A DNA stretch of 64,000 nucleotides, from assembly GCA_026982415.1 (NCBI GenBank), contig JALSHE010000108.1, positions 61,936-125,935 on the forward strand, read 5' to 3'. This DNA comes from Robiginitomaculum sp. GTDB lineage: Bacteria; Pseudomonadota; Alphaproteobacteria; Caulobacterales; Maricaulaceae. A program made the position numbers and the translations under genes. Shown here piece by piece: positions 35,691-43,733 of this stretch; position 1 is the first letter of the stretch, and every line of letters begins with the position of its first letter. Below the pieces are notes generated by a model, which had not been told where the DNA came from, searched no databases, and saw nothing but the letters and a program-made list of their open reading frames with translations.

Positions 35691-36836
35691 TTATTGTTTT
35701 TCAAAGTCTTGAGGGGAATTGGTCGCCGCGCGTATAGCATCAGGTATTTCGGGAGCCTCCAGCCCAATCCAAAACACCCGCCAATCCCCACTGACTTGCA
35801 TGCCTTCGCACATCTTCATGTACCAAGTGTTAAAGGCATTATCATTTCTTGATCTCCAAAAGAAAACGGGCGTTTTATCGCGCAAAGCTTGCCAAATATC
35901 GTGGGCTATGCCTTCGCCTTGTGCTTCTTGCGTAACCCAAAACTTACTCAAATATGGCAGCCCACCCAATTCGCTTACAATCGCGCCGCCCCGGTTATTT
36001 TCTTCTAGGTAAAGTCTTGTTATTGGCCGCGAAAGAAATTCCGGTAAGAGCTTGCGCCCAAAAGATTTCTCGATGGCCTGCTTAAGCACCAGCGCGTCCA
36101 ACTCCTCATAATTATCATAGCATTTAATCTGCGCACCGCGTCTTAACATTGTCCCGGCGCCGGAAATTGTAAACAATTCGGACAATAAATTTAACGGCGA
36201 GACGATAACATATGTGCAAGCCTGTTGCGTTTCGCCGACCAAATTCTTGACCATATCTACAAATTTTCTCTGCCCATTGCTCAATGTGTCTTTAGCCGGA
36301 AAACTGCTGGTCACATCGACATTGACGACCGCTACACGTTTCCCATCGATTCGAAACCCGCCCGAGGGCTGTAAAAATATTATTTTTGCAGGGTTGAGAC
36401 GTTTGGCTAGTTGTTTTAAATCAAGACCACGATCCGTATCCGTCATTTCCAAAACCACGAACCGACCTGCCTGTACTTTTCTTCGGACATCAGACATGAG
36501 TTGATATGAGGCACAATTGAGTTTTGTCGTTCTAATTTTAGCGTTTTCCAACTCCTTACAAAGCCGCTCGGTATGAAAACGAACGCTAGACTTGTCGGTG
36601 TGTAAAGCGCCAACAACCAATATTGGCGTCAGCCCAAGAATTGACAATATTTTCAAATCACTGATCAAGGCTTCCAGAAGCGGGTTTTTCAGACATCTTG
36701 GGTCAATCGTAATCAGGGCAAATTGTTCTGGCGGTAAATTTTGAAATATATCCGCATAAAACGAAGCTTCACGCTCAGAACCAACCGCAACAAGACTGCG
36801 CATTACTGTTTCTCGAACCGAATCGTTATTAGGCAT
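35691..36836 (-). CDS. N-acetylglutamate synthase-like protein: degenerate amino-acid kinase plus DUF619 acetyltransferase domain
   Basis: 381 residues. The C-terminal 140 match the DUF619 GNAT domain of vertebrate-like/Xanthomonas-type N-acetylglutamate synthases (FWVTQEAQGEGIAHDIW, FWRSRNDNAFNTWYMKMCEG). The N-terminal 240 resemble an acetylglutamate kinase fold and keep the landmark SGAGTMLRRG, but the nucleotide motifs are lost: the first Lys-x-Gly-Gly is replaced by TIDPRC and the GGGP loop by VVGALH. Maricaulis NAGS/K is the nearest well-known architecture and has an active kinase. This protein is probably the first-step acetyltransferase of arginine synthesis, with a pseudokinase regulatory part, or a divergent paralogue. 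Confidence 0.75.
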   Translation of the reverse strand: MPNNDSVRETVMRSLVAVGSEREASFYADIFQNLPPEQFALITIDPRCLKNPLLEALISDLKILSILGLTPILVVGALHTDKSSVRFHTERLCKELENAKIRTTKLNCASYQLMSDVRRKVQAGRFVVLEMTDTDRGLDLKQLAKRLNPAKIIFLQPSGGFRIDGKRVAVVNVDVTSSFPAKDTLSNGQRKFVDMVKNLVGETQQACTYVIVSPLNLLSELFTISGAGTMLRRGAQIKCYDNYEELDALVLKQAIEKSFGRKLLPEFLSRPITRLYLEENNRGGAIVSELGGLPYLSKFWVTQEAQGEGIAHDIWQALRDKTPVFFWRSRNDNAFNTWYMKMCEGMQVSGDWRVFWIGLEAPEIPDAIRAATNSPQDFEKQ

Positions 36837-37059
36837 ACCGTCCTCTAAATCGCCTTAATTACCTTTTCCTTGTGGGCGTGGTACAACAAAAAGCACGGCG
36901 GTTAAAGCCTGAATATGAGGCTGCGCCACATTCCGTTAAGAAAAAGCCAGTTCAAATTATTTCACCATAATAATTCAATTTTTGTCGCGCGGAATCTTGA
37001 ATATTTGCTGTATTTCAGTTATTTATTACAAGCTTAAATTAACTAAATTGGAGGCCATC

Positions 37060-37383
37060 ATGGCAAAAGCAGCAGACTATATAGACAATGTAAAACAATA
37101 TGACAGCAGCGCTGATGAAGCCGTTGTACAAAAAATATGCAATTATCTCGGCATTGCCCTGACCAACAGGGACAGCTCGCTGGTATCATGTTCAGACCAG
37201 TCAGAACTTGATCGGGTTATCAATGGTTATTGTGCCAAGAAACTTGGTCAGGATGCTGGCACGGCTGCCTCTGCCTGCGCAGATGTTTGTGCAACTATGA
37301 AACAAGACCGGATGAAGTCCCGCGTTACATTTTATTATTTACTGGCAAAAAATGCTGGTAAACTTGGCCAGTTCGGCGGTTAA
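37060..37383 (+). CDS. DUF2853 family protein
   Basis: 107 residues from ATG 37060, which has GGAGG 5 bases upstream. The N-terminus ADYIDNVKQYDSSADEAVV and central NRDSSLVSCSDQSELDRV match DUF2853, small soluble alpha-helical proteins of unknown function. Three further cysteines occur in CADVC and elsewhere. A strong terminator follows at once, so it is a single-gene unit. Confidence 0.85.
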   Translation: MAKAADYIDNVKQYDSSADEAVVQKICNYLGIALTNRDSSLVSCSDQSELDRVINGYCAKKLGQDAGTAASACADVCATMKQDRMKSRVTFYYLLAKNAGKLGQFGG

Positions 37384-37404
37384 TCTCCCGGCTTTAGCAA
37401 GAAC

Positions 37405-37438
37405 AACACCCCCTGCCTGCTCGGCTGGGGGTGTTTTT
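37405..37438 (+). terminator. Rho-independent terminator after DUF2853
   Basis: AACACCCCC (37405-37413) pairs with GGGGGTGTT (37427-37435), with an extra GCC/GGC pair inside the loop, and is followed by a TTTTT run ending at 37438. It lies 22 bases after the stop codon. Confidence 0.92.
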
Positions 37439-37441
37439 AGT

Positions 37442-37490
37442 TAGGGTCTGTTCCTGATTTAGGGTTTCGTTAAATCAGGGACAGACCTTA
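37442..37490. repeat. 20-bp inverted repeat pair
   Basis: TAGGGTCTGTTCCTGATTTA (37442-37461) and the complement of 37471-37490 match at 18 of 20 positions, around a 9-base spacer. The GGTCTGTCCCTGATTT type of sequence suggests an extragenic palindrome family. No coding potential. Confidence 0.75.
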
Positions 37491-37622
37491 GTTGAGTGTA
37501 CCATTCAAAAATGACAGGCCAGATTTCCCCCTGTTAGCCCGTTACCCCTCACCTTGAGTAACGCACTCTACTAGAACGCGTACACCCTATCACGCCAATA
37601 TGGTTTACCAAAGAGCGCCCTA

Positions 37623-37783
37623 GGGAACCTCTGAACAACTCATGAGCTGTTTTTCCATGGCTGAAAAATCCAGCTTTTCGCGTGAAAATATCGACAATAG
37701 CCTTGCTATTCTCTCAATTTCCAAACAAAAATCTGAAATTTTCATCTCATGGAAAATTCAACCCGAGTTAATCAGAGGCTCCC
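37623..37783. mobile_element. MITE-like element with IS5-type ends
   Basis: Terminal inverted repeats of 19 bp: GGGAACCTCTGAACAACTC (37623-37641) and, reversed, GGGAGCCTCTGATTAACTC (37783-37765), 16 of 19 identical. Both ends are flanked by TA (37621-37622 and 37784-37785), consistent with a 2-bp target duplication. At 161 bp there is no transposase. The ends resemble those of IS5-superfamily elements, which is a recollection and not a database match. Its right end supplies the last base of the yacG stop codon. Confidence 0.7.
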
Positions 37784-37974
37784 TAAGTAAACTCAGGGTC
37801 TGCGTCTGGGTTGTCATTTGCCGGGATACTGGCTTCGCCGTCTCTGCCGGGTATGGCATAGCCGCCTTTGAGCCAGCGGCCTAAGTCTACGTCCGTACAG
37901 CGCGGTGAGCAAAATGGTGCGTATTCTGCCGTTTGCGGTTTCTTGCATATTTTACAAACTTTGCTCATTACCAT
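37783..37974 (-). CDS. yacG: DNA gyrase inhibitor/zinc protein YacG
   Basis: 63 residues. Zinc ligands are the CKICKKP pair and the CSPRC pair, followed by the family signature [16 protein letters not shown]. YacG binds GyrB and blocks DNA binding. The ATG overlaps the rng stop as TAATG, so it is coupled to rng; ATG 37968 is an alternative start. The stop TAG is formed by the TA target and the first G of the MITE-like element. Confidence 0.9.
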   Translation of the reverse strand: MVMSKVCKICKKPQTAEYAPFCSPRCTDVDLGRWLKGGYAIPGRDGEASIPANDNPDADPEFT

Positions 37975-39002
37975 TACGTATTCCCTTTGGTTTCGTCCTT
38001 ATAAACATCAATCGTGGTGCCGGACACAATACGGAACCGCTCACCGATACGCTCGGCCAAAGCTTTGCGCCAGCCGATTGTATCGGCTTCCAGCCACTGA
38101 AATGCCGCCTCAGGCACTTGCAAGACTAGTCTAGCTCCGCCGTCCACATTGGCTTCGGTGGTCAACCTACGCAAACCCCGTAAGGCCACAGTTTCCGTGG
38201 TCGGTTCGCCGTCCTTGCCCATCATAATTTGGGCTATGGACGAGCCTGTGCGGGTGCGGGTCATCTCGATAGTGCCGAAGCGTGATAATGGAGCTATTTT
38301 CGGCCCGTCAATGTCGCCGTTAAATCCGTCCTTAAAGGTCTGCCAGACATCCGCCTGCACTTTGCGTTTACGGAAATTGGGGAAATCCGCCAAGATCAAA
38401 CCACCAATACCGCGCTTGCGAATTTGCCGGGCAATCTCGCGGGCTGCCGCAATACCCACGGCATTTTTCTGTCCGGTGCCTGTATCCACATCTATCATAG
38501 TCCCCGCGCGGGTATGCTCAATATAAACATAACCACCACCTTGTAAGGCTATTTCGGTCTCCGCAGCTTCGTCGATACCATTGACCAAGCTGTCTTCAAA
38601 CTTAATGCCGGGATAGCGAGCTGAAATGGTTTCGCGCAGACTGATGGATTTTTCTTTTGTGGGTTTATCGGCACTACTCGGCTCTATGAACCTTACCAGT
38701 GGGCCTTTATTGGCCTCCGCCTGGCGCAATACTTCAACCCGAACCATAGCCCCCTCAACAAGGCGCGGGGCATTATTGGACATAGCGAACCGCAAAAGCC
38801 CGTTTCGGCCAGCCCCCATATCGACGAATGCCGCCATCATGTCTTTGTCAATACGCAATACGCGCGCACTAAACACTTCGCCCTTGCGGGCAATATCCCG
38901 GTCACTCCAACGGCGGACATAGTATTCTACATCTCGTTTATGCACGATAATAGAGGCGCGTTCTTCGCCAATGGCATTTTCAATTCTACACAATTTAGCC
39001 AT
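37974..39002 (-). CDS. rng: Short RNase E/G family ribonuclease
   Basis: 342 residues: an S1-like N-terminus (about 38-105) and a catalytic domain with D171 in IDVDTGTG and D206 in LADFPNF. At the RNase E/G DVNSG motif the Asn is Asp173, and the zinc-link CxxC is absent, so tetramer assembly and possibly activity differ from RNase E. This reduced form is common in alphaproteobacteria, located after maf. It overlaps maf by 8 bases and yacG by 1, so the group is one operon. Confidence 0.85.
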   Translation of the reverse strand: MAKLCRIENAIGEERASIIVHKRDVEYYVRRWSDRDIARKGEVFSARVLRIDKDMMAAFVDMGAGRNGLLRFAMSNNAPRLVEGAMVRVEVLRQAEANKGPLVRFIEPSSADKPTKEKSISLRETISARYPGIKFEDSLVNGIDEAAETEIALQGGGYVYIEHTRAGTMIDVDTGTGQKNAVGIAAAREIARQIRKRGIGGLILADFPNFRKRKVQADVWQTFKDGFNGDIDGPKIAPLSRFGTIEMTRTRTGSSIAQIMMGKDGEPTTETVALRGLRRLTTEANVDGGARLVLQVPEAAFQWLEADTIGWRKALAERIGERFRIVSGTTIDVYKDETKGNT

Positions 39003-39585
39003 TTAGATACCCTGCTCCGATTAACATATTTCTGGTCTCATAAACTGGCAGCCCAACTACATTGGAATAGGACCCGCTAATATGGGAGATAAAAGCGCCC
39101 GCAAGCCCTTGAATACCGTAACCGCCTGCCTTGCCGTCCCATTCACCGCTGTCCAAATATTGCGTCATTTCCAAGTCCGATAACCGCTTCATTTTAAGCC
39201 GTGTCTCAACAACCCGTGATATTTCCCGCCCGTCCGGTGTTATCAAACAAACACCCGTAAATACACGGTGCGCCCTGCCCGACAGCAAATCCAGACAGGC
39301 TTTCGCCGTCTCTGCATCTTCTGCCTTGGGCAATATACGTCGCCCCACACCAACTACGGTATCCGCCGACAATATATACGAGCCTTTATGAGCAGGCGCG
39401 ATTTCTTGCGCTTTGCCAATAGCTAGCCGCAGGGAATGAGGTTTGGGGAGTTCGTCTTTGCGGGGGTCTTCATTTATATCCGCCGGAATTATATTACCCG
39501 GCACCACACCAATACGTGCCAAAAGCTCTCGCCGACGCGGGGATGCACTTGCTAATATGAGATGGGGTATTTTTGCGCCGCTCAT
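38995..39585 (-). CDS. maf: Maf family nucleotide pyrophosphatase
   Basis: 196 residues. Hydrolyses non-canonical or modified nucleoside triphosphates to the monophosphate and is linked to septation control. Motifs: LASASPRRRELL at the N-terminus, LSADTVVGVG with the catalytic Asp, and GKAGGYGIQG toward the C-terminus. Lies 11 bases after infA on the same strand and overlaps rng. Confidence 0.93.
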   Translation of the reverse strand: MSGAKIPHLILASASPRRRELLARIGVVPGNIIPADINEDPRKDELPKPHSLRLAIGKAQEIAPAHKGSYILSADTVVGVGRRILPKAEDAETAKACLDLLSGRAHRVFTGVCLITPDGREISRVVETRLKMKRLSDLEMTQYLDSGEWDGKAGGYGIQGLAGAFISHISGSYSNVVGLPVYETRNMLIGAGYLNG

Positions 39586-39596
39586 CAGAGCAGTGC

Positions 39597-39818
39597 TTAC
39601 TTAAATCTGTAAGTAATGCGCCCTTTGGACAGGTCGTAAGGGGTCATTTCAACAGTGACTTTGTCGCCAGCTAAAACCCGGATTCGGTTTTTACGCATAC
39701 GGCCAGCCGTGTGGGCAATAATCTCGTGATCATTACCGTCAAGTTTAACGCGAAATGTCGCATTTGGGAGAAGCTCGATCACTTCGCCGTCAAATTCTAA
39801 TAGTTCTTCTTTTGCCAA
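39597..39818 (-). CDS. infA: Translation initiation factor IF-1
   Basis: 73 residues, the S1/OB fold that occupies the ribosomal A site during initiation. Characteristic motifs: [28 protein letters not shown] and [13 protein letters not shown]. It begins the infA-maf-rng-yacG run; 151 bases separate it from the phosphatase gene upstream, which leaves room for its own promoter. Confidence 0.98.
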   Translation of the reverse strand: MAKEELLEFDGEVIELLPNATFRVKLDGNDHEIIAHTAGRMRKNRIRVLAGDKVTVEMTPYDLSKGRITYRFK

Positions 39819-39969
39819 AGCAAATCCTTTTAATTACTGGCTATTAACAACAGCCGATTCTTTACAGTTTTTTGTGCAGGCGCGTTTAACCACGTCTTGC
39901 CAACAATATATAGGTATTTTTTCACAAATTGCACAGATTTGCCGCAAAATAGCCCAAAAATATCAGTAA

Positions 39970-40404
39970 TTAGCCGAATTTCTTGTCTATACGCATCTCT
40001 ATCACGTCCCTAACGGCGCGAAAATTGTCCATCATAGCCCGCACATCCATAGCACCTTGGGTTGGGTCGGGCGTCGGCCAAACGCAAATTTCGGTGTCGC
40101 TATCGTCGAAAACGGCGCGAACGGCGGCTTCGGCGTCCTTATTAAAAACTATAACCACATCAAAACTGGTATCGGCAATTTCAGCCAAGGTCTTGGATTT
40201 ATGAGCCGACAAATCCATGCCCTTTTCGCGCATCACTGCCACCATAAGGTCGCTTAACTCGCCAGCTTCCAGGCCGCAAGATTGCACATACACATCCTCG
40301 CCGTAACGGGCTTTCATCATGCCTTCCGCCATTGGCGACCGGATGGAATTAAGCGTACAGACAAAAAGTACGGATGCTGGGAGTTCATTTTTATTAGTCA
40401 TCAT
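39970..40404 (-). CDS. Low-molecular-weight phosphatase family protein
   Basis: 144 residues. The signature loop C16-TLNSI-R22-S near the N-terminus and a later Asp-Pro (TPDPTQGAM) match the low-molecular-weight protein tyrosine phosphatase/arsenate reductase fold. No extra reductase cysteines, so phosphatase activity is more likely than arsenate reduction. It overlaps the UPF0262 gene by 4 bases and sits at the conserved place before infA. Confidence 0.85.
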   Translation of the reverse strand: MMTNKNELPASVLFVCTLNSIRSPMAEGMMKARYGEDVYVQSCGLEAGELSDLMVAVMREKGMDLSAHKSKTLAEIADTSFDVVIVFNKDAEAAVRAVFDDSDTEICVWPTPDPTQGAMDVRAMMDNFRAVRDVIEMRIDKKFG

Positions 40405-40874
40405 GGCCGCCTATGTAGGGCGCAAATCAATGTAAACAAGCGCCGTGATGTGTTGAAATCTAACTCTACAGAGTTCCGCAAACTGTCTTCCAGCAGGCGC
40501 GACCCCTCATTATGCAAGCCGCGTCGCCCCATATCTATGGCTTCAATTTGCGCCGTGGTCGCCGTGCGAATAGCATCATGATAGGCTTCGCAAATCATGA
40601 AATAGTCTTTAATAATTCGGCTGAAAGGCTTGATAGAAAAGGAAAAATTCCCGCGCGGCGCGCCGTTGGTACGCTGAACATCTAACACCAAACGGCCTTC
40701 GGACAGGGATAGATTTATGATATATGGCCCAGATTGCGAATCCTTGGGGTGAAAGCTGTTTTCCTCCAGCAAATCAAATATGGCCACCCGGCGCTCATGC
40801 TCCATTTCGGGGCTAGTGACGGCCAGGCTTTCTGCATCAATGTGCAGCTCGCTTATATAATGGTCTTCACTCAT
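40401..40874 (-). CDS. UPF0262 family protein
   Basis: 157 residues matching the alphaproteobacterial UPF0262 family (ERRVAIFDLLEENSF, FSIKPFSRIIKDYFMICEAY, IDMGRRGLHNEGS). Function unknown; soluble. In many relatives it follows hisD, but here it overlaps the DUF2948 gene by 8 bases with no hisD between. Confidence 0.9.
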   Translation of the reverse strand: MSEDHYISELHIDAESLAVTSPEMEHERRVAIFDLLEENSFHPKDSQSGPYIINLSLSEGRLVLDVQRTNGAPRGNFSFSIKPFSRIIKDYFMICEAYHDAIRTATTAQIEAIDMGRRGLHNEGSRLLEDSLRNSVELDFNTSRRLFTLICALHRRP

Positions 40875-41295
40875 GAACCGGATGTAATGGTATGCTCTTG
40901 GTAGGCCGCTCGTTTTGTATATCTACAAGCCGGACTTCCAAACATTCAGCATCCAAACTAATCTCGCCGCCGCCCGCAAAAATCAAGGTAATCGCTCCGC
41001 CCGGTGGTTCATCAGACGGTACAAAATTAATCGACAGTAACACCAAAAAAGCATCCGGGTCGGCGCGGTTAATGCCTTTCATCTTGGCAAACAAAATATT
41101 GTGCAGGCCAAGCCCGGCTTTTATCCGGCTCGGCACATCGGTTTCGTGGCAATAGCGGCTCGCGATTAACACCATTGAATTGCCGGAACGGTCAAAGTGA
41201 ATATCGCCCACACGCACAATCGCGTCCTGAAGCGCCGCCGATAGTACGGTTAGCCCCTCGGGCGTCTCTGCCAATAATTTCAATCTATTGCTCAT
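40867..41295 (-). CDS. DUF2948 family protein
   Basis: 142 residues matching DUF2948 (LKLLAETPEGLTVLSAALQDA, with the later block GGEISLDAECLEVRLVD). Function unknown; it follows murA by 2 bases in a conserved alphaproteobacterial order, suggesting co-expression with cell-wall synthesis. Confidence 0.88.
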   Translation of the reverse strand: MSNRLKLLAETPEGLTVLSAALQDAIVRVGDIHFDRSGNSMVLIASRYCHETDVPSRIKAGLGLHNILFAKMKGINRADPDAFLVLLSINFVPSDEPPGGAITLIFAGGGEISLDAECLEVRLVDIQNERPTKSIPLHPVHE

Positions 41296-41297
41296 AT

Positions 41298-42557
41298 TTA
41301 TTCTTTTACCCGTTTAATTCTGGCACCGCAATTACCAAGTTTTACTTCAATTTGCTCAAATCCCCGGTCCAAATGATAGACTCTGCCAACTTCGGTCGTG
41401 CCCTCAGCAGCCATACCAGCCGCGATTAAACTTGCCGAAGCCCGAAGATCCGTCGCCATAACTTGCGCACCCTTTAACTTGGGCACGCCCCTAATGATAG
41501 CTTCGCGTCCGCTAACCGTAATATTAGCCCCCATGCGCGAGAGTTCCGGGCAGTGCATGAAGCGGTTCTCAAAGATATTTTCGCGGATAATAGAAACACC
41601 GTCCGCCAAACACATCATCGCCATAAATTGCGCCTGTAAGTCTGTCGGGAAGCCGGGGTAAGCTTGGGTCTCAACATCGACGGGATGGATGGGCGTGCCG
41701 TGGCGCTCCACTAACACGGAATTTTCGTCCATAGTCACTTTCGCGCCCGCCTGTGCTATCAATGGCCACAGCGAGCCGAGATGGTCTGAACGCACATTAA
41801 CCAGCCTGACGGCGCCGCCGACCGTAGCCGCCGCCAATGCATAGGTTCCTGCCTCAATCCGGTCGGGTACTACGGCGAATTTTGTACCGCCGAGCTTTTT
41901 AACGCCCTGAATAGTAATTTCCGAGCGCCCTGCCCCGCTAATCTTGGCTCCCATAGCATTAAGGCAATTGGCCAAATCCACAATTTCCGGCTCTCGCGCC
42001 GCATTGTTTAAAACCGTTTCGCCCGTGGCCAGAACCGCCGCCAGCATAGCATGTTCGGTCGCACCGACACTGATGAACGGGAAGGTAATATCTGCGCCCT
42101 TCAGACCGCCTTTAGCAGATGCGATGACATAGCCCTCGCTCAGCTCTATCTCTGCACCCATGGCTTTCAGCGCGTTTAAATGCAAATCAACGGGGCGCGC
42201 ACCAATGGCACAACCGCCCGGCAGGGAAACTTTGGCCTTATGCGCCCGTGCCAAAACCGGCCCCAGCACATTAAAGCTGGCCCGCATTTTACGCACCAAA
42301 TCATAGGGTGCAGTTGTTGAGGTCAAGGTCTTGGCGTGCATAGTCAAATTGCCAACACCATCCGTGACCTTAACCCCGAAATTCTCAAGTAAGTGCCCCA
42401 AAAACCGCGTATCACGCAAATTGGGCATATTGGTCAATTCGAGAGGCTCGTCGGTCAACAAGCAAGCCACCATCAATTTCAGCGCCGAATTCTTCGCGCC
42501 GCTAATTGAAATTTGACCCGATAGAGGCGTACCGCCTTCAATAACAATTTTATCCAT
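41298..42557 (-). CDS. murA: UDP-N-acetylglucosamine 1-carboxyvinyltransferase
   Basis: 419 residues. First committed step of peptidoglycan synthesis, transferring enolpyruvate from PEP to UDP-GlcNAc in the cytosol. The family N-terminus [19 protein letters not shown], catalytic Cys116 in [11 protein letters not shown] (fosfomycin target, so no natural Asp replacement) and R-rich PEP site are visible. Length equals that of the Escherichia coli enzyme. Followed by DUF2948. Confidence 0.97.
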   Translation of the reverse strand: MDKIVIEGGTPLSGQISISGAKNSALKLMVACLLTDEPLELTNMPNLRDTRFLGHLLENFGVKVTDGVGNLTMHAKTLTSTTAPYDLVRKMRASFNVLGPVLARAHKAKVSLPGGCAIGARPVDLHLNALKAMGAEIELSEGYVIASAKGGLKGADITFPFISVGATEHAMLAAVLATGETVLNNAAREPEIVDLANCLNAMGAKISGAGRSEITIQGVKKLGGTKFAVVPDRIEAGTYALAAATVGGAVRLVNVRSDHLGSLWPLIAQAGAKVTMDENSVLVERHGTPIHPVDVETQAYPGFPTDLQAQFMAMMCLADGVSIIRENIFENRFMHCPELSRMGANITVSGREAIIRGVPKLKGAQVMATDLRASASLIAAGMAAEGTTEVGRVYHLDRGFEQIEVKLGNCGARIKRVKE

Positions 42558-42649
42558 GAATTTTCTCCTGACAGATATTTATGGAATCAACTGTCAACAA
42601 AATGTTAGGCGAGATTATGACCGCTTGCTATAGATAATATCTTGAAGGC

Positions 42650-42775
42650 TTATTTCGGAATTTTAGCTTTTTTTACCGCTACTTTGCGGCGGCGTAAATT
42701 ATCCCGCAGCGCCTTGGCCACCCGTGCATCACGACGTTCCTGCTGTTTTTGCTTTTCCGTTTTTTCTGCGCTCAT
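42650..42775 (-). CDS. Conserved 41-residue basic peptide upstream of murA
   Basis: ATG 42775 to TAA gives 41 residues with no membrane segment: a Glu/Lys/Gln-rich start, then DARVAKALRDNLRRRKVAV and a Lys-rich end. The ALRxNLxRRK pattern is one I recognise from small genes beside murA in alphaproteobacteria, where its role is unknown. It is too short for usual gene calling. It lies 92 bases upstream of murA on the same strand. Confidence 0.65.
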   Translation of the reverse strand: MSAEKTEKQKQQERRDARVAKALRDNLRRRKVAVKKAKIPK

Positions 42776-42852
42776 ATTGGATAGTTACCGTGCCTGACAC
42801 CGATATGTCAATTCAGTCGTGCATGTGGAAGAAGTGGAGAAATAAACACCCC

Positions 42853-43683
42853 CTAATACTCCCAGCCCCCATAGTTCTTCGCCAAACGCCGCATTAATCC
42901 CGGCCAGACCAGATTGTCGCCCATGCCTTTCATAAAAGCGCCTGCGCCTTGCATATGGACATGTGCGGCCAGTTCATCATCACAGTTATGTAGGTTTTTA
43001 TTGCCAGCGGCTTGGGCGAGGATTTGGGTTTTGCAGGCTTGCTCCAGGAAATACATGCGCAAGAACGCCAAAGCGCAATTTTCCCCGACCACCATAGTGC
43101 CATGATTGCGTAGCATGAGCAGGTTTTTAGTACCCATATCAGCAACTATCCGTTCGCGTTCGTCCAGGTCAATGGCAATGCCTTCATAATCATGGTAGGC
43201 GAGGTCGTCGTGTACCACCATGGCGAACTGGGTGTATTTACGCAGGCCTTTTTTCTGGACGGAGACCGCAACGCCGTAAGGTGTATGCACATGCATGACA
43301 CAACCTGCATCCTCTCGCGCCGCATGGACGGCGGAATGAATGGTGAAGCCCGCCGGATTGATGAAGTAGGGACTATCGCCAATTATATTGCCTTCAAGGT
43401 CGATTTTCACCAAGCTTGACGCCGTCATTTCATCAAACAAAACGCCGTAAGGATTGATTAAAAACCGCTCCTCACCGTCCTCGTCCGGGAGTTTGGCAGA
43501 GATATGGGTAAACACCAAATCCGTCCAGCCATACAGCGCACACAAACGATACAGCGCCGCCAACTCGACCCGCAACTGCCATTCTATATCTGATACCTTA
43601 CCCTCCAGTCGTTCGACTTTGGTTGGGTCAACAATATCAAACCCGGCGCTGACGCCCATTACTTGGTGCATGGCTTTGGTCAT
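42853..43683 (-). CDS. Class II aldolase/adducin family protein
   Basis: 276 residues. The zinc His pair of class II aldolases is visible in CVMHVHTPYG, with a third His in LLMLRNHGTMVVG and an N-terminal TDLVFTHISAKLPD block. Members include fuculose-phosphate aldolase and many uncharacterised proteins; the adducin-like longer form seen here is common and its substrate is not evident. No sugar genes nearby; a single gene unit upstream of NnrS by its transcription end. Confidence 0.85.
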   Translation of the reverse strand: MTKAMHQVMGVSAGFDIVDPTKVERLEGKVSDIEWQLRVELAALYRLCALYGWTDLVFTHISAKLPDEDGEERFLINPYGVLFDEMTASSLVKIDLEGNIIGDSPYFINPAGFTIHSAVHAAREDAGCVMHVHTPYGVAVSVQKKGLRKYTQFAMVVHDDLAYHDYEGIAIDLDERERIVADMGTKNLLMLRNHGTMVVGENCALAFLRMYFLEQACKTQILAQAAGNKNLHNCDDELAAHVHMQGAGAFMKGMGDNLVWPGLMRRLAKNYGGWEY

Positions 43684-43733
43684 ATTTTCCTCCGTTTTAT
43701 GTTTTGTAGCCGATTGAGATAATTGTGCAACGG

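Larger units (their letters stand above)
37384..37782. other. 399-base gene-free stretch with terminator, inverted repeat and MITE-like element
   Basis: Between the DUF2853 gene and yacG. It holds, in order, a rho-independent terminator (37405-37438), a 20-bp inverted repeat (37442-37490), about 130 bases with nothing recognised, and a 161-bp element with inverted ends (37623-37783). No coding frame is credible; the open frame that crosses the element is antisense to yacG. Confidence 0.75.

Noticed and set aside
37642..37884. 80-residue frame running through the MITE-like element into yacG
   Set aside because: It crosses the element end and is antisense to yacG; not a gene.
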